NCBI RefSeq assembly: GCF_000695095.2
Contig: NZ_CP011454.1
Coordinates: 1,240,001 to 1,304,000 of the forward strand
Direction of reading: 5' to 3'
DNA: 64,000 nt
Source: Gemmatimonas phototrophica
GTDB taxonomy: Bacteria; Gemmatimonadota; Gemmatimonadetes; Gemmatimonadales; Gemmatimonadaceae
Made by a program: the position numbers and the translations under genes. Numbering within the stretch: position 1 is the first letter of the stretch; every line of letters starts with the position of its first letter. The notes under the pieces are model-generated. The model saw nothing but the letters and a program-made list of their open reading frames with translations, made no database searches and was not told where the DNA came from. Below are positions 55,143 through 63,835 of the stretch, one piece after another.

Positions 55143-56542
55143 ACCGTCAGCTCTTCGAGCGCGCCTGTCGCGCGGTGGCGGTGCTCTGTCTGCTCGCGGC
55201 GCTGGCAATTGCGGTGCGAGCAGGAGGACGCGCAGGTGCGTCAGCGCAGTCGTCCGTGCTGCAGATCTCTGATAGTGTGCTGAGCGACACCGGAGCGCGC
55301 GCGTTGCATGAGGTGCGTGAATGGCTGCTGCGCCGTAGCGCCATGGCCTCGCACAATCGCGAAGCAGACGGTCGTGGTGTGGCAACTGATACCCTGGTGC
55401 TGCCCTTGTCGTCGGTGCCCGGGCCGCCGCTGCGCGCCGGCTTGATGTCGCTGCGCCATGCTGGTGTGCCCGTTCGCTGGACGGATTCCACCAGAGCCCG
55501 AGGGCTCGCGCTGTCGGTGACCCGGGTAGCATCACCATCGGCGCCGTTGGATGTCCGCCTGTCCGCCCCGACTGGTGGCACGGTCGTGTTGCGTGATGCC
55601 GGAGGTGTGCTGGATTCGGTAGCGGCGGCCCCCACGTTGAGCTGGCGCCTGCAGTCAGCCTCGCCACCACTGGTGGCCACTGTGGGGCGCAGCGTTGTGC
55701 GTGCGACACTCCCCGAGTCGGGAGTGACGCGTCGCCTGTTGCTGTTGGCCGATCCGGGGTGGGAGAGCAAGTTCGTGGCGGCGGCACTGGAGGAGGCGGG
55801 GTGGCAGGTAGATGGCACGTTTCGCGTGTCGCCCAGTGGGGCCACTACGCTGGGTGCACCACAACGGCTCGACACGGCGCGCTATGCGGCGGTGCTGATT
55901 CTCGACAGTCTGCGTGTGGACGGCGCGGCCATTCGTGACTTTGTGGTGCGTGGTGGTGGCGTGGTGCTGGGAGGGGATGCGCTGCGCATCCCGGCACTCG
56001 CTGCCTGGCGTCCGGCGCGGGCCACGGCGGTGCGCGGTGCCATTGCCGGCGCCTTGCTCACCGATACGCCACGTCGTGGATTGGAGGCGTGGGAGCTTGA
56101 GCCTGTGGCGGATGCCGTGGTGCTGCAGGTGGACCGCGGTGATCACGCGCACGATGAGCCGGCGTTGGTGGCGCGTCGGGTGGGGGCTGGGCGCGTTGTG
56201 GCCATGCCCTATCGTGAGTCGTGGCGGTGGCGTATGCAGGGGACGGACGACGGGATGGGGGACCATCGGGCCTGGTGGACCGCGGCCGTAGCGGCGGCTG
56301 TGCCCTCACCCTCAACACCGATCGCCGCGTTTGATGGATACCCCGGCGCTGCGGCACCGTACGCCGATTTGGTGGCCCGGGTGGGAGCGGCGACGGCTGG
56401 TGATGCAGCGCGTCCAGCCACGGTGGTGGAGCGTCGTCCCGGCGATCTGCCGTTGCCGCTCCGTGCACCGGTGTTATTGCTGGTCACCCTGGTCGCCCTG
56501 CTGGTCGAGTGGGCGTCGCGGCGACTTCGCGGATTGCGCTGA
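55139..56542 (+). CDS. membrane-anchored protein with amidotransferase-like domain, last gene of MoxR operon
   Basis: A 467-residue protein with an N-terminal membrane segment (AVAVLCLLAALAIAV) and a C-terminal one (APVLLLVTLVALLVEW). The centre has Rossmann-like strands (LLLLADPGWESKFVAAALEEAGW, YAAVLILDSLRV, DFVVRGGGVVLGGDAL) typical of class I glutamine amidotransferase-like modules in vWA operons, with no catalytic Cys seen. It overlaps DUF4159 by four bases. The stop is immediately followed by a TTG repeat tract. Confidence 0.75.
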   Translation: MNRQLFERACRAVAVLCLLAALAIAVRAGGRAGASAQSSVLQISDSVLSDTGARALHEVREWLLRRSAMASHNREADGRGVATDTLVLPLSSVPGPPLRAGLMSLRHAGVPVRWTDSTRARGLALSVTRVASPSAPLDVRLSAPTGGTVVLRDAGGVLDSVAAAPTLSWRLQSASPPLVATVGRSVVRATLPESGVTRRLLLLADPGWESKFVAAALEEAGWQVDGTFRVSPSGATTLGAPQRLDTARYAAVLILDSLRVDGAAIRDFVVRGGGVVLGGDALRIPALAAWRPARATAVRGAIAGALLTDTPRRGLEAWELEPVADAVVLQVDRGDHAHDEPALVARRVGAGRVVAMPYRESWRWRMQGTDDGMGDHRAWWTAAVAAAVPSPSTPIAAFDGYPGAAAPYADLVARVGAATAGDAARPATVVERRPGDLPLPLRAPVLLLVTLVALLVEWASRRLRGLR

Positions 56543-56583
<41 letters not shown>

Positions 56584-56660
56584 AAGTCGTGGTCGATGCC
56601 GTTGCTGCTGGCCGTGTCTTCAACACAATCCATTCACCTTTCGCATTGCCGGTGTCCTGT

Positions 56661-57593
56661 ATGGCAACACGGGTCGCGCTCATTTCTCATCCTGATTGCG
56701 GGCGACATGACACCGGCTGGGATCACCCGGAACATGTGGGTCGGCTGGTGGCCATTCCGCGCGCCCTCAAGCACGATCTGGCGCTCTTTGAGGCGCTGGA
56801 GCATGTCGAGGGGCGACACGCCACGGAGGAGGAGCTCGCGCTGGCGCACGATCCGGCGTACATCACCCGAGTTCGTACGCTGGTGGAAGAAGGGGGTGGC
56901 CGTCTCGATCCCGACACCGTCGTGAGCGAGGGGTCGTGGGACGCGGTCACCGCAGGCGCGGGATGCGTGCTGGATGGTGTGGACATGGCCTTTGACGGGC
57001 GGGCGCTGCGCAGTTTCTCGGCCGTGCGCCCACCGGGACATCACGCACTGCGCGACCGGGCCATGGGTTTCTGTCTCTTTGGCAATGTGGGCATTGCCGC
57101 GCACTATGCCATTGCGAAGCATGGGTGCGAGCGAGTGCTGGTGGTGGATTGGGATGTGCACCACGGCAACGGAACGCAGGCACTGGTGGAGCACGAGCCA
57201 CGGATTCACTTCGTGAGCATGCATCAGTGGCCGTGGTACCCGGGCACCGGAGCGACCGACGATCGGGGGCCGCACGACACTGTGTGGAACGTTCCAATGC
57301 CGCCGTCGTTGCCCTCGGTCCAGTACGTGGAGGCGTTGCTGGCGGCGGTGGATGCCGCGGCCGAGGCCTTTACTCCAGATCTGGTGCTCATCAGTGCCGG
57401 CTTTGACTGTCTGGACGGGGACCCATTGGGGGCCTTTACCCTCACGCTCGATGATGTGCACACCCTGACCAGAGCCATGGTAGAGCGGGCCGAGCGCTGG
57501 TGCGGCGGGCGGTTGGTGAGTGCGCTGGAAGGCGGCTATGCTCCGGAATTAGTCGCCAAGGCCGTGTTGGTGCATCTGCGCGCGCTGGCGTAG
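56661..57593 (+). CDS. histone-deacetylase family (acetoin utilisation/HdaH-like) amidohydrolase
   Basis: A zinc amidohydrolase of 310 residues removing acyl groups from lysine, polyamines or similar. Motifs: VRPPGHHA (tandem His charge relay), WDVHHGNGTQ (zinc Asp and His), LISAGFDCLDGDPLG (second zinc Asp) and LEGGYAPE. A catalytic Tyr normally in GGY is present. The frame is open upstream through the TTG repeat, but MATRVALISHPDCGRHD at 56661 is the natural start. The natural substrate is unknown. Confidence 0.92.
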   Translation: MATRVALISHPDCGRHDTGWDHPEHVGRLVAIPRALKHDLALFEALEHVEGRHATEEELALAHDPAYITRVRTLVEEGGGRLDPDTVVSEGSWDAVTAGAGCVLDGVDMAFDGRALRSFSAVRPPGHHALRDRAMGFCLFGNVGIAAHYAIAKHGCERVLVVDWDVHHGNGTQALVEHEPRIHFVSMHQWPWYPGTGATDDRGPHDTVWNVPMPPSLPSVQYVEALLAAVDAAAEAFTPDLVLISAGFDCLDGDPLGAFTLTLDDVHTLTRAMVERAERWCGGRLVSALEGGYAPELVAKAVLVHLRALA

Positions 57594-57655
57594 CCGTGGC
57601 GAGTGGTCGCACATTGAGGGAGCATGCCACGCCATGAATACGCTCTGAACACGCC

Positions 57656-58675
57656 ATGACCCGTATTGTCCCATCGTCAGTCCCCGGACACCCCGATCCG
57701 GCCCCGCGAACCATCTATCGTTCGCCGGCCGGTGTGGATGTGCTGGACTGTCATCCACGCGATGTCCCCACGCTCATTGCCGAAGGTGGGCCGCTGTGGG
57801 TGGATATCGACAGTACAATACGGTCACAACACGCGCTGCTGGAAAAGGTGTTCGGCTTTCACCCGCTGGCCATTGAAGACACGCTCAATCCCCTGTCGCG
57901 GGTGAAGCTCGAGGAGTACCCGGGTTTTCTGTACATCGTGACGCGGGCGGTAACACTCGCTGGTGACACAGAGGATCCGTACGATCTCGAGACCAAGGAT
58001 CTGCACTGCTTTCTGGGGCCGAATTATCTGGTAACCGTGCACGCCGGTCCGCTGCCGGTCCTTGACCAGGTCTCGGACGGGTTGCGTCGCTCGCCGGAGC
58101 TCCTCACGCGCGGTGTGGAGCGGGTCCTGCACACGGTGCTGGACTCCACGATCGACGCGTATTTTCCCATTCTCGATCAGGTGGATGAGTTCATTGACGG
58201 GCTCGAAGAGCGCGTCTTTGTGGACTTCGATCAGGACGCGTTGCGTGATGTGTTCAAGGTGAAGCGATTGGTGCTGTCGTTGCGCCGCTACCTGCAGCCG
58301 TCACGTGAAGTGCTGAACGTGCTGACCAACCGGCCCACGACGCTCCTTACGCCGGAGGTGCAGATTTATTTTCGCGACATCTACGATCACGTGCTGCGCA
58401 TCAACGACGCACTGGATACGTACCGCGATCTGCTGAGCAGCACGATGGAGTCGTACCTGTCGCAAGTGTCCAACCGGCTGGGGGCGACCACCAAGGGGTT
58501 GAGTGTAGTGGCCACCATGTCGCTCCCCTTTGTGGTGGTGAGCGGCATGTGGGGGATGAACTTCAGTAACATTCCCATGTCGCAGTGGCCCCATGGGTTC
58601 TGGGTGTTATTGCTGGCCCAGTTGGGGCTTGGCGGGTTGCTGTTGTTCGTGCTGCGTCGTCAGAGGTTGTTGTAG
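57656..58675 (+). CDS. corA: CorA-family Mg2+/Co2+ transporter
   Basis: Pentameric inner-membrane divalent cation channel. The 339 residues have the long cytosolic N-terminal domain (FHPLAIEDTLNPLSRVKLEEY), the long stalk helix (YRDLLSSTMESYLSQVSNRLG) and two C-terminal membrane helices, with the GMN selectivity motif in GMWGMNFSNIP between them. Ends with a positively charged RRQRLL tail. Confidence 0.95.
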   Translation: MTRIVPSSVPGHPDPAPRTIYRSPAGVDVLDCHPRDVPTLIAEGGPLWVDIDSTIRSQHALLEKVFGFHPLAIEDTLNPLSRVKLEEYPGFLYIVTRAVTLAGDTEDPYDLETKDLHCFLGPNYLVTVHAGPLPVLDQVSDGLRRSPELLTRGVERVLHTVLDSTIDAYFPILDQVDEFIDGLEERVFVDFDQDALRDVFKVKRLVLSLRRYLQPSREVLNVLTNRPTTLLTPEVQIYFRDIYDHVLRINDALDTYRDLLSSTMESYLSQVSNRLGATTKGLSVVATMSLPFVVVSGMWGMNFSNIPMSQWPHGFWVLLLAQLGLGGLLLFVLRRQRLL

Positions 58676-58712
58676 CTGTGCTGCGGTTTCTTTCACTTTT
58701 CCCCACCGACTG

Positions 58713-59711
58713 ATGTTCTGCCCTGAATGCGGGACTTGGAACCGAGCCGCGGCGCCCCGGTGCACCCGGTGCAATGTGCCGCTCCCCGAGGTTTCGGCGC
58801 CGCCCATCGATATTCCCGATGAGGAACTGCGGGAGTTGCGGCAGGCCACCGGCAATCGCTACACGGTGGTGAAGCGGCTGGGCAGTGGTGGCATGGCGCA
58901 TGTGTATCTGGCGCGCCATGCGGTGCTGGGGCGCCCGCTGGTCATCAAGGTGCTGCACCGCACGCTGGCGCTGGAGCCGGAGATGCGCGAACGCTTCCGT
59001 CGCGAGGCCGAAGCGGCGTCGCGACTGGTGCACCCGTACATCTGTGCCATCGCCGACATGGGCACGGCGGGCGACCTCGAATATCTCGCGATGCCGTACT
59101 ACGCGGGGGGGTCGCTGGCCGATCTGTTGTCGCGTCGCAAGACCGTGTCAGCGGGTACGGCGGCCTCGGTGGCGGCGCAGGTGGCCACTGCGCTCGACTA
59201 CGCGCACCGGCACGGGGTGGTGCACCGCGACATCAAGCCGGACAACATTCTGTTCGACGAAGACGGTAACGTGGCGCTCACCGACTTCGGGATTGCCACG
59301 GCCCGTTTTCACGGACGCCTTACGGCCAGCGGCCGGGCCATGGGTACGCCGCACTACATGAGCCCCGAACAGGCCATGGGGCGCCTGGTAGACGGGCGCA
59401 GCGACCTCTATGCCGTGGGGCTGCTATTGTACGAAATGCTGCTGGGGCATCCGCCCTTTGACGGCGACGACTCGTACGCGGTGGGCTACAAGCATGTGCA
59501 CGAAGCACCGGTGGCCCCCGACCAGGTGGACACGCGGGTACCGGCGGCTCTCAGCACCATCGTGATGAAGTGTCTCGCCAAACAGGCCGCCGATCGCTAC
59601 GATCGGGGCTTCGAATTGGCCGACGCGCTGGTGCAGTTCCTGGCCAGCCTTGGCGGCGCCGAATTCCGTACTGCGCGCACGGCCCGTGCCTCAGGGCTCA
59701 CGCCTTTTTAG
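58713..59711 (+). CDS. serine/threonine protein kinase with N-terminal zinc ribbon
   Basis: Hanks-type kinase of 332 residues. A CxxC...CxxC ribbon (Cys3, Cys6, Cys17, Cys20) comes first. The kinase domain starts near residue 50: GSGGMAHVY glycine loop, VIKVL lysine, HRDIKPDN catalytic loop, DFGIA metal loop, GTPHYMSPEQ activation segment end. There is no membrane helix and no PASTA or other sensor domain, so it is a cytosolic kinase. Substrates are unknown. ATG 58713 was chosen because the zinc ribbon starts there. Confidence 0.93.
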   Translation: MFCPECGTWNRAAAPRCTRCNVPLPEVSAPPIDIPDEELRELRQATGNRYTVVKRLGSGGMAHVYLARHAVLGRPLVIKVLHRTLALEPEMRERFRREAEAASRLVHPYICAIADMGTAGDLEYLAMPYYAGGSLADLLSRRKTVSAGTAASVAAQVATALDYAHRHGVVHRDIKPDNILFDEDGNVALTDFGIATARFHGRLTASGRAMGTPHYMSPEQAMGRLVDGRSDLYAVGLLLYEMLLGHPPFDGDDSYAVGYKHVHEAPVAPDQVDTRVPAALSTIVMKCLAKQAADRYDRGFELADALVQFLASLGGAEFRTARTARASGLTPF

Positions 59712-59722
59712 TTCTCCGAGTT

Positions 59723-59750
59723 CCTGCCACCTGCTCCCTGCCACCTGCTC
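59723..59750 (+). repeat. 14-bp tandem repeat before the epimerase start
   Basis: CCTGCCACCTGCTC occurs twice in perfect tandem, ending 9 bases before the ATG at 59760, where the ribosome site would be. No Shine-Dalgarno sequence exists between it and the gene. Confidence 0.75.
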
Positions 59751-59759
59751 CCTGTCCCC

Positions 59760-60785
59760 ATGCGACTCCACGCTGAAATCGTCACGGTGCACACCAAGCA
59801 CCCGTTCATTATCGCTCGCGGCGGGCAGAGTGAGTACCGCGTGGTGTGGGTGCGTCTGGTCGACAGCGACGGTGCGGAGGGGTGGGGCGAAGCCTCGCCC
59901 AGCAAGTTCTACGGCGAAACGGCGGACACGGTCATGGTGGCGCTGCAGCGCTTTGCGCCGGTGCTGGAGCACGCTGATGCCTGGTCGATCGACGCCATTG
60001 AGCGTGAGTTGGAGAAGGCGATGCGCTGGAACGCGTCGGCGCGTTGTGCCGTGAGTGCGGCGCTGCACGACCTCATGGGCAAGCGGCTTGGAGTGCCTGT
60101 ATGGAAGCTGTGGGGGCTCGATGCCAAGGCGGCGCCGCTTTCCAGCTTCACCATTGGCATTGCCCCCGACGAAGCCACGTTGCGCTCCCGCGTGCAGGAA
60201 GCGGCGCACTATCCCATTCTCAAGATCAAGCTGGGCTCGCACTGGGACCGTGACGTGCTGCGCATTGTCCGTGAAGAAGCGCCCAAGGCCATCCTGCGTG
60301 TGGACGCCAATTGCGCCTGGACGGCCAAGCAGGCGCTCGGCATGCTGGATGCGCTCAACGCCGTGGGCGTGGACATGCTGGAGCAGCCGCTGCCGCCGGA
60401 AGATCTGGAAGGGATCAAGTTCGTGCGTGATCGCGCCAACATTCCGGTTATCGTGGATGAATCGTGCCTCGTGGCCGCCGACATCCCCAAGCTCGAAGGC
60501 TACGTGGACGGCATCAACATCAAGTTGGCCAAGTGTGGCTCCCTGCGCGAAGCGCTCCGCATGATTGCCGTAGCCCGGGCCCACGGCCTGCGCGTGATGT
60601 GCGGCTGCATGGTGGAAACCACCCTCGGCATTGCCGCCGCCGCGCACTTTTCACCGCTGCTCGACGACGCAGACCTGGACGGAGCGGCGTTGCTTTCCGA
60701 TGATCCGTTTGAAGGACCAGGCATCCCGGACGGGCGAGTGGTGCTGGGAGATACCGCAGGACTGGGCGTCACCTTACGGCAGTAA
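59760..60785 (+). CDS. dipeptide (L-Ala-D/L-Glu type) epimerase, enolase superfamily
   Basis: Epimerises the second residue of dipeptides, typically from peptidoglycan recycling. The 341 residues carry the muconate-lactonising-group active site: Lys in LKIKLG, Asp in RVDANCAW, Glu in LEQPLP, Asp-Glu in IVDES and Lys in NIKLAKCG. The barrel ends with MVETTLGIAAAAHF. The exact dipeptide preference cannot be read from sequence. The 14-bp repeat occupies the leader. Confidence 0.9.
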   Translation: MRLHAEIVTVHTKHPFIIARGGQSEYRVVWVRLVDSDGAEGWGEASPSKFYGETADTVMVALQRFAPVLEHADAWSIDAIERELEKAMRWNASARCAVSAALHDLMGKRLGVPVWKLWGLDAKAAPLSSFTIGIAPDEATLRSRVQEAAHYPILKIKLGSHWDRDVLRIVREEAPKAILRVDANCAWTAKQALGMLDALNAVGVDMLEQPLPPEDLEGIKFVRDRANIPVIVDESCLVAADIPKLEGYVDGINIKLAKCGSLREALRMIAVARAHGLRVMCGCMVETTLGIAAAAHFSPLLDDADLDGAALLSDDPFEGPGIPDGRVVLGDTAGLGVTLRQ

Positions 60786-60951
60786 CGGCGTTATGGGTTA
60801 CGGGTTATCAGGTCACCGAGTAACAGCGGAACTGCTGTAACGGCGTCATGGGTTATGAGTTATCGGGTTACCGAGTAACTGCGGGTACTGCGGTTACCGC
60901 GTTAACTCGGTAACCTGATAACCCATAACCCATAACGCTGTAACGCCGTTA
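60783..60951. repeat. GGGTTATGGGTTATC-type repeat: two direct and one inverted copy
   Basis: Unit 1 (60783-60824) and unit 2 (60838-60879) are about 42 bases each, sharing AACGGCGT, ATGGGTTA, GGGTTA and CCGAGTAAC. Unit 3 (60901-60951) is an inverted, slightly longer copy. Unit 1 starts on the stop codon of the epimerase gene. It fills the space before priA. The transcript could fold unit 1 or 2 onto unit 3. Confidence 0.85.
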
Positions 60952-60995
60952 AACTGCGGTGACGGTGCGCTGACGCGATCCCTTAGCTTTCCCAG

Positions 60996-63260
60996 ATGCG
61001 TTGTATCGAAGTATCTCTGCCTGTGCCCTTGTTCCGCACGTTTACCTACAGCGTGCCCGAGGGCGTGGCGTGGCCCATTGCGCCGGGGTCGCGGGTGCTG
61101 GTGCCGTTTCGCAACCGGGCGGACATCGGCATTTGTCTGGGAGAGGCGGAGCCACCCGAGGGGGTGATCCTCAAGCCCATCAAGGCGGTGGTAGATAGTG
61201 TGCCGTCGTTGCCGGAGGCGCTGTTGCATACGGCACGCTGGATCAGCGATTGGTACGCGGCGCCGTTGGGGCTCACGTTGCGCAGCATGCTGCCCACGCC
61301 GCTCACGCAGGCCAATACGCCGGCGCCAGCGGGGAAAACGCAGCGGGTCGTGCGCATCGTGACCGAGCTGCCCTCGCTGCTGCAGCGCGAACAAACCTTT
61401 GCGCGGGCCAAGCAGCAGCGGGCGGTATTTGAGCTGCTGGAAGCGCAGGGCGGGGTGGCGCCGCTGGAAGCGCTGCGGGTACAGGCCAACTGTTCGGCCG
61501 GTGTCTTCACGGCCATGGCCAAGCGTGGGCTGGTGGAGGTGCGCGACGAGGTCATGCAGCGCGATCCGTTCGCGGAGCGTGCGGGTGTAGCGCCGCCGCC
61601 AAATCCGTCGGCGGCGCAGCGCGACGTCATTGACGCCATTCTGCGTGGTGAGCCAGGGCAGGTGTTTCTGCTGCACGGCATTACCGGCAGCGGCAAGACA
61701 CTCGTGTACATCGAGGTGCTGCGCGAAGTACTGCGCACGCCCGGACGATCGGCCATTGTGCTGGTGCCCGAAATTGCGCTCACCTCGCAAACCGTCGATC
61801 GTTTTCGTGGCGCCTTTGGTGACGCGGTAGCGGTGTTGCATTCGGGTCTCAGTGACGGCGAGCGGCTGGATGCGTGGCAGTCGCTGCGGCGCGGCGAGCG
61901 TCGCATTGCCGTAGGCGCGCGGTCAGCGCTCTTTGCGCCGCTTGAGGGCGTGGGCGTGGTGATTGTAGACGAAGAGCACGAGAGCAGCTACAAGCAGTCG
62001 GAAACCCCGCGTTATCATGCGCGCGAGGCGGCCATTGTGCGGGCCCGCGCCGAAGGGGCGCTGGTGGTGCTGGGCAGCGCTACCCCAAGTCTCGAAAGCT
62101 GGGAGCGGGCCGATCGCGGCCAGGCCATTCGCTTGTCGCTCCCCGACCGCGCGGGGGGAGCGCAGCTGCCGCCAGTGCAGGTGGTGGACATGCGCGTGGT
62201 CACCAAAGAAGCGGTCGCTGCGCGCAATCCGCATGCACCGTTCGACCCCATGCTGAGTGTCTTCAGCCCCACGTTGCTGGCGGCCATTGAATCACGGTTG
62301 CATAGAGCCGAGCAGAGCCTGTTGCTGCTCAACCGGCGGGGTTTTGCGGCCTACGTACAGTGTCATGCCTGCGGGGATGTGCAGGTGTGTCCGCACTGCA
62401 GCATCTCGCTTACGTATCATCGCGTCCCCGAAGCGCTGGTGTGCCACTACTGCCAGTACCAGCACGACATGCCGTCGGTGTGCCCCAAGTGTGCGAGCGA
62501 CAAGCTGCAGCGGCGCGGGCTGGGCACGCAGCAGGTGGAGAAGCTGGTGGCCGAACGCTTCCCCGAGGCGCGCATAGCGCGCATGGACGTGGACACCACC
62601 AGCGGTAAGTGGGCGCACACGCAGATTCTCGACCGGGTAGGGCGCGGTGAGGTGGACATTCTGCTGGGCACGCAGATGATTGCCAAGGGGCTCGACTTTC
62701 CCAACGTCACGCTGGTGGGCGTCATCGATGCCGACACAGGGCTCAACCTGCCGGACTTTCGTGCGTCGGAGCGCACGTTTCAGCTGCTCAGTCAGGTGGC
62801 GGGGCGGGCCGGTCGCGGCCCCAAGGGCGGTGACGTGGTGGTGCAAACACGCATGCCGCACGCGCATGCGGTGCAGCACGCGCTCACGCACGACTTTCTG
62901 GGATTTGTGCGTGAGGAGTTGGGGGCGCGCCGGCATCCGGCGTATCCGCCCTTTGTGCACATTGCCAACGTAATTGTGAGCGGTGTGCATCAGCGGGCCA
63001 CGGCGGCGGCGGCTACGGAGGCCGCCGAGTGGGTCACGCAGCTCATGAAGCGTCAGGGGCTGCGCGATCTAGTGCTCGTGGGGCCGGCGCCGTGCCCCAT
63101 TGATCGCATCAAAGACCGGTGGCGCTGGCACTTTCTGCTCAAGAGCTCACAGCCCAAGCTCATGACGCGCGTGGCGCGCTATGTGGCGGAGCGCTGCCCG
63201 GTGCCCAAGGATTCCGAGCTCCGGCTCGTGGTGGACCGGGATCCGGTGAGTTTGTTGTAG
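60996..63260 (+). CDS. priA: primosomal protein N' (replication restart helicase)
   Basis: Superfamily 2 3'-to-5' DNA helicase that reloads the replisome at stalled forks. The 754 residues have the N-terminal 3'-DNA-end binding domain, Walker A GITGSGKT, DEEHESSYKQ (motif II), GSATPS (motif III), the zinc-binding insert (CHACGDVQVCPHC and CHYCQYQ...CPKC) and C-terminal motifs GTQMIAKGLDFPNV and AGRAGRG. Full-length. Confidence 0.97.
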   Translation: MRCIEVSLPVPLFRTFTYSVPEGVAWPIAPGSRVLVPFRNRADIGICLGEAEPPEGVILKPIKAVVDSVPSLPEALLHTARWISDWYAAPLGLTLRSMLPTPLTQANTPAPAGKTQRVVRIVTELPSLLQREQTFARAKQQRAVFELLEAQGGVAPLEALRVQANCSAGVFTAMAKRGLVEVRDEVMQRDPFAERAGVAPPPNPSAAQRDVIDAILRGEPGQVFLLHGITGSGKTLVYIEVLREVLRTPGRSAIVLVPEIALTSQTVDRFRGAFGDAVAVLHSGLSDGERLDAWQSLRRGERRIAVGARSALFAPLEGVGVVIVDEEHESSYKQSETPRYHAREAAIVRARAEGALVVLGSATPSLESWERADRGQAIRLSLPDRAGGAQLPPVQVVDMRVVTKEAVAARNPHAPFDPMLSVFSPTLLAAIESRLHRAEQSLLLLNRRGFAAYVQCHACGDVQVCPHCSISLTYHRVPEALVCHYCQYQHDMPSVCPKCASDKLQRRGLGTQQVEKLVAERFPEARIARMDVDTTSGKWAHTQILDRVGRGEVDILLGTQMIAKGLDFPNVTLVGVIDADTGLNLPDFRASERTFQLLSQVAGRAGRGPKGGDVVVQTRMPHAHAVQHALTHDFLGFVREELGARRHPAYPPFVHIANVIVSGVHQRATAAAATEAAEWVTQLMKRQGLRDLVLVGPAPCPIDRIKDRWRWHFLLKSSQPKLMTRVARYVAERCPVPKDSELRLVVDRDPVSLL

Positions 63261-63289
63261 GAGAAAGATGAACCAAGGCAGCCGTTCAT

Positions 63290-63835
63290 CTAGCGGTACT
63301 TGATGGGGAGTCTGTCCACTCGAAAGTGGCCGCCCGGCTCAAAGCTCTGACGCGTAGCCCAGTTTGGTCGAGCGTTGCGAAGGCGATTGATGAAAGAAAG
63401 TTCGTTGATTTCGAGCTCAAGGACCTGTGCGGTAAGGCGAGCACGACCTGAGAGTGCGGTTTGACACTCCATTATCGGAGTAGCGGGAGTGGCGCACAAA
63501 TAAAGTGTGCTGGTGCTGACGGCCCGTTGATGGTTGCTGGTGGACATCGCGCTGTCCGGCCGAAGCACAACCGTCAGGGTTTCTCCGTCAAAGCTGATCT
63601 TCCAGCCATAGTAGCCGACGATGGGTGGGACAGGCTTGTCGAGCAGGAAATGGGGAGGAGGAAACCGTACGATCGCGAACGTGCGATGGACCGAGGGGCC
63701 GGCGTCAGAAGCCGTTGTAACTGCGCCCGCTTTACCCTCTGTTCGCATGCTCGGCTGCGCCGATGTGCGCTTGCTGATGCCAACGTGCTGGAGGCTCAGA
63801 ATGATGATGGCAAACCACGCACTCTCAGATATCAC
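63290..63835 (-). CDS. hypothetical protein, possibly exported
   Basis: A 181-residue protein of no recognised family. The N terminus (ESAWFAIIILSLQHVG) is a short hydrophobic stretch that could be a signal anchor; the centre contains beta-like segments (YYGWKISFDGETLTVVLR). It starts with GTG at 63835, which overlaps the stop of the partial gene upstream (GTGA), supporting co-translation and that this frame is real. Codon usage looks less GC-biased than the neighbours. Confidence 0.55.
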   Translation of the reverse strand: MISESAWFAIIILSLQHVGISKRTSAQPSMRTEGKAGAVTTASDAGPSVHRTFAIVRFPPPHFLLDKPVPPIVGYYGWKISFDGETLTVVLRPDSAMSTSNHQRAVSTSTLYLCATPATPIMECQTALSGRARLTAQVLELEINELSFINRLRNARPNWATRQSFEPGGHFRVDRLPIKYR

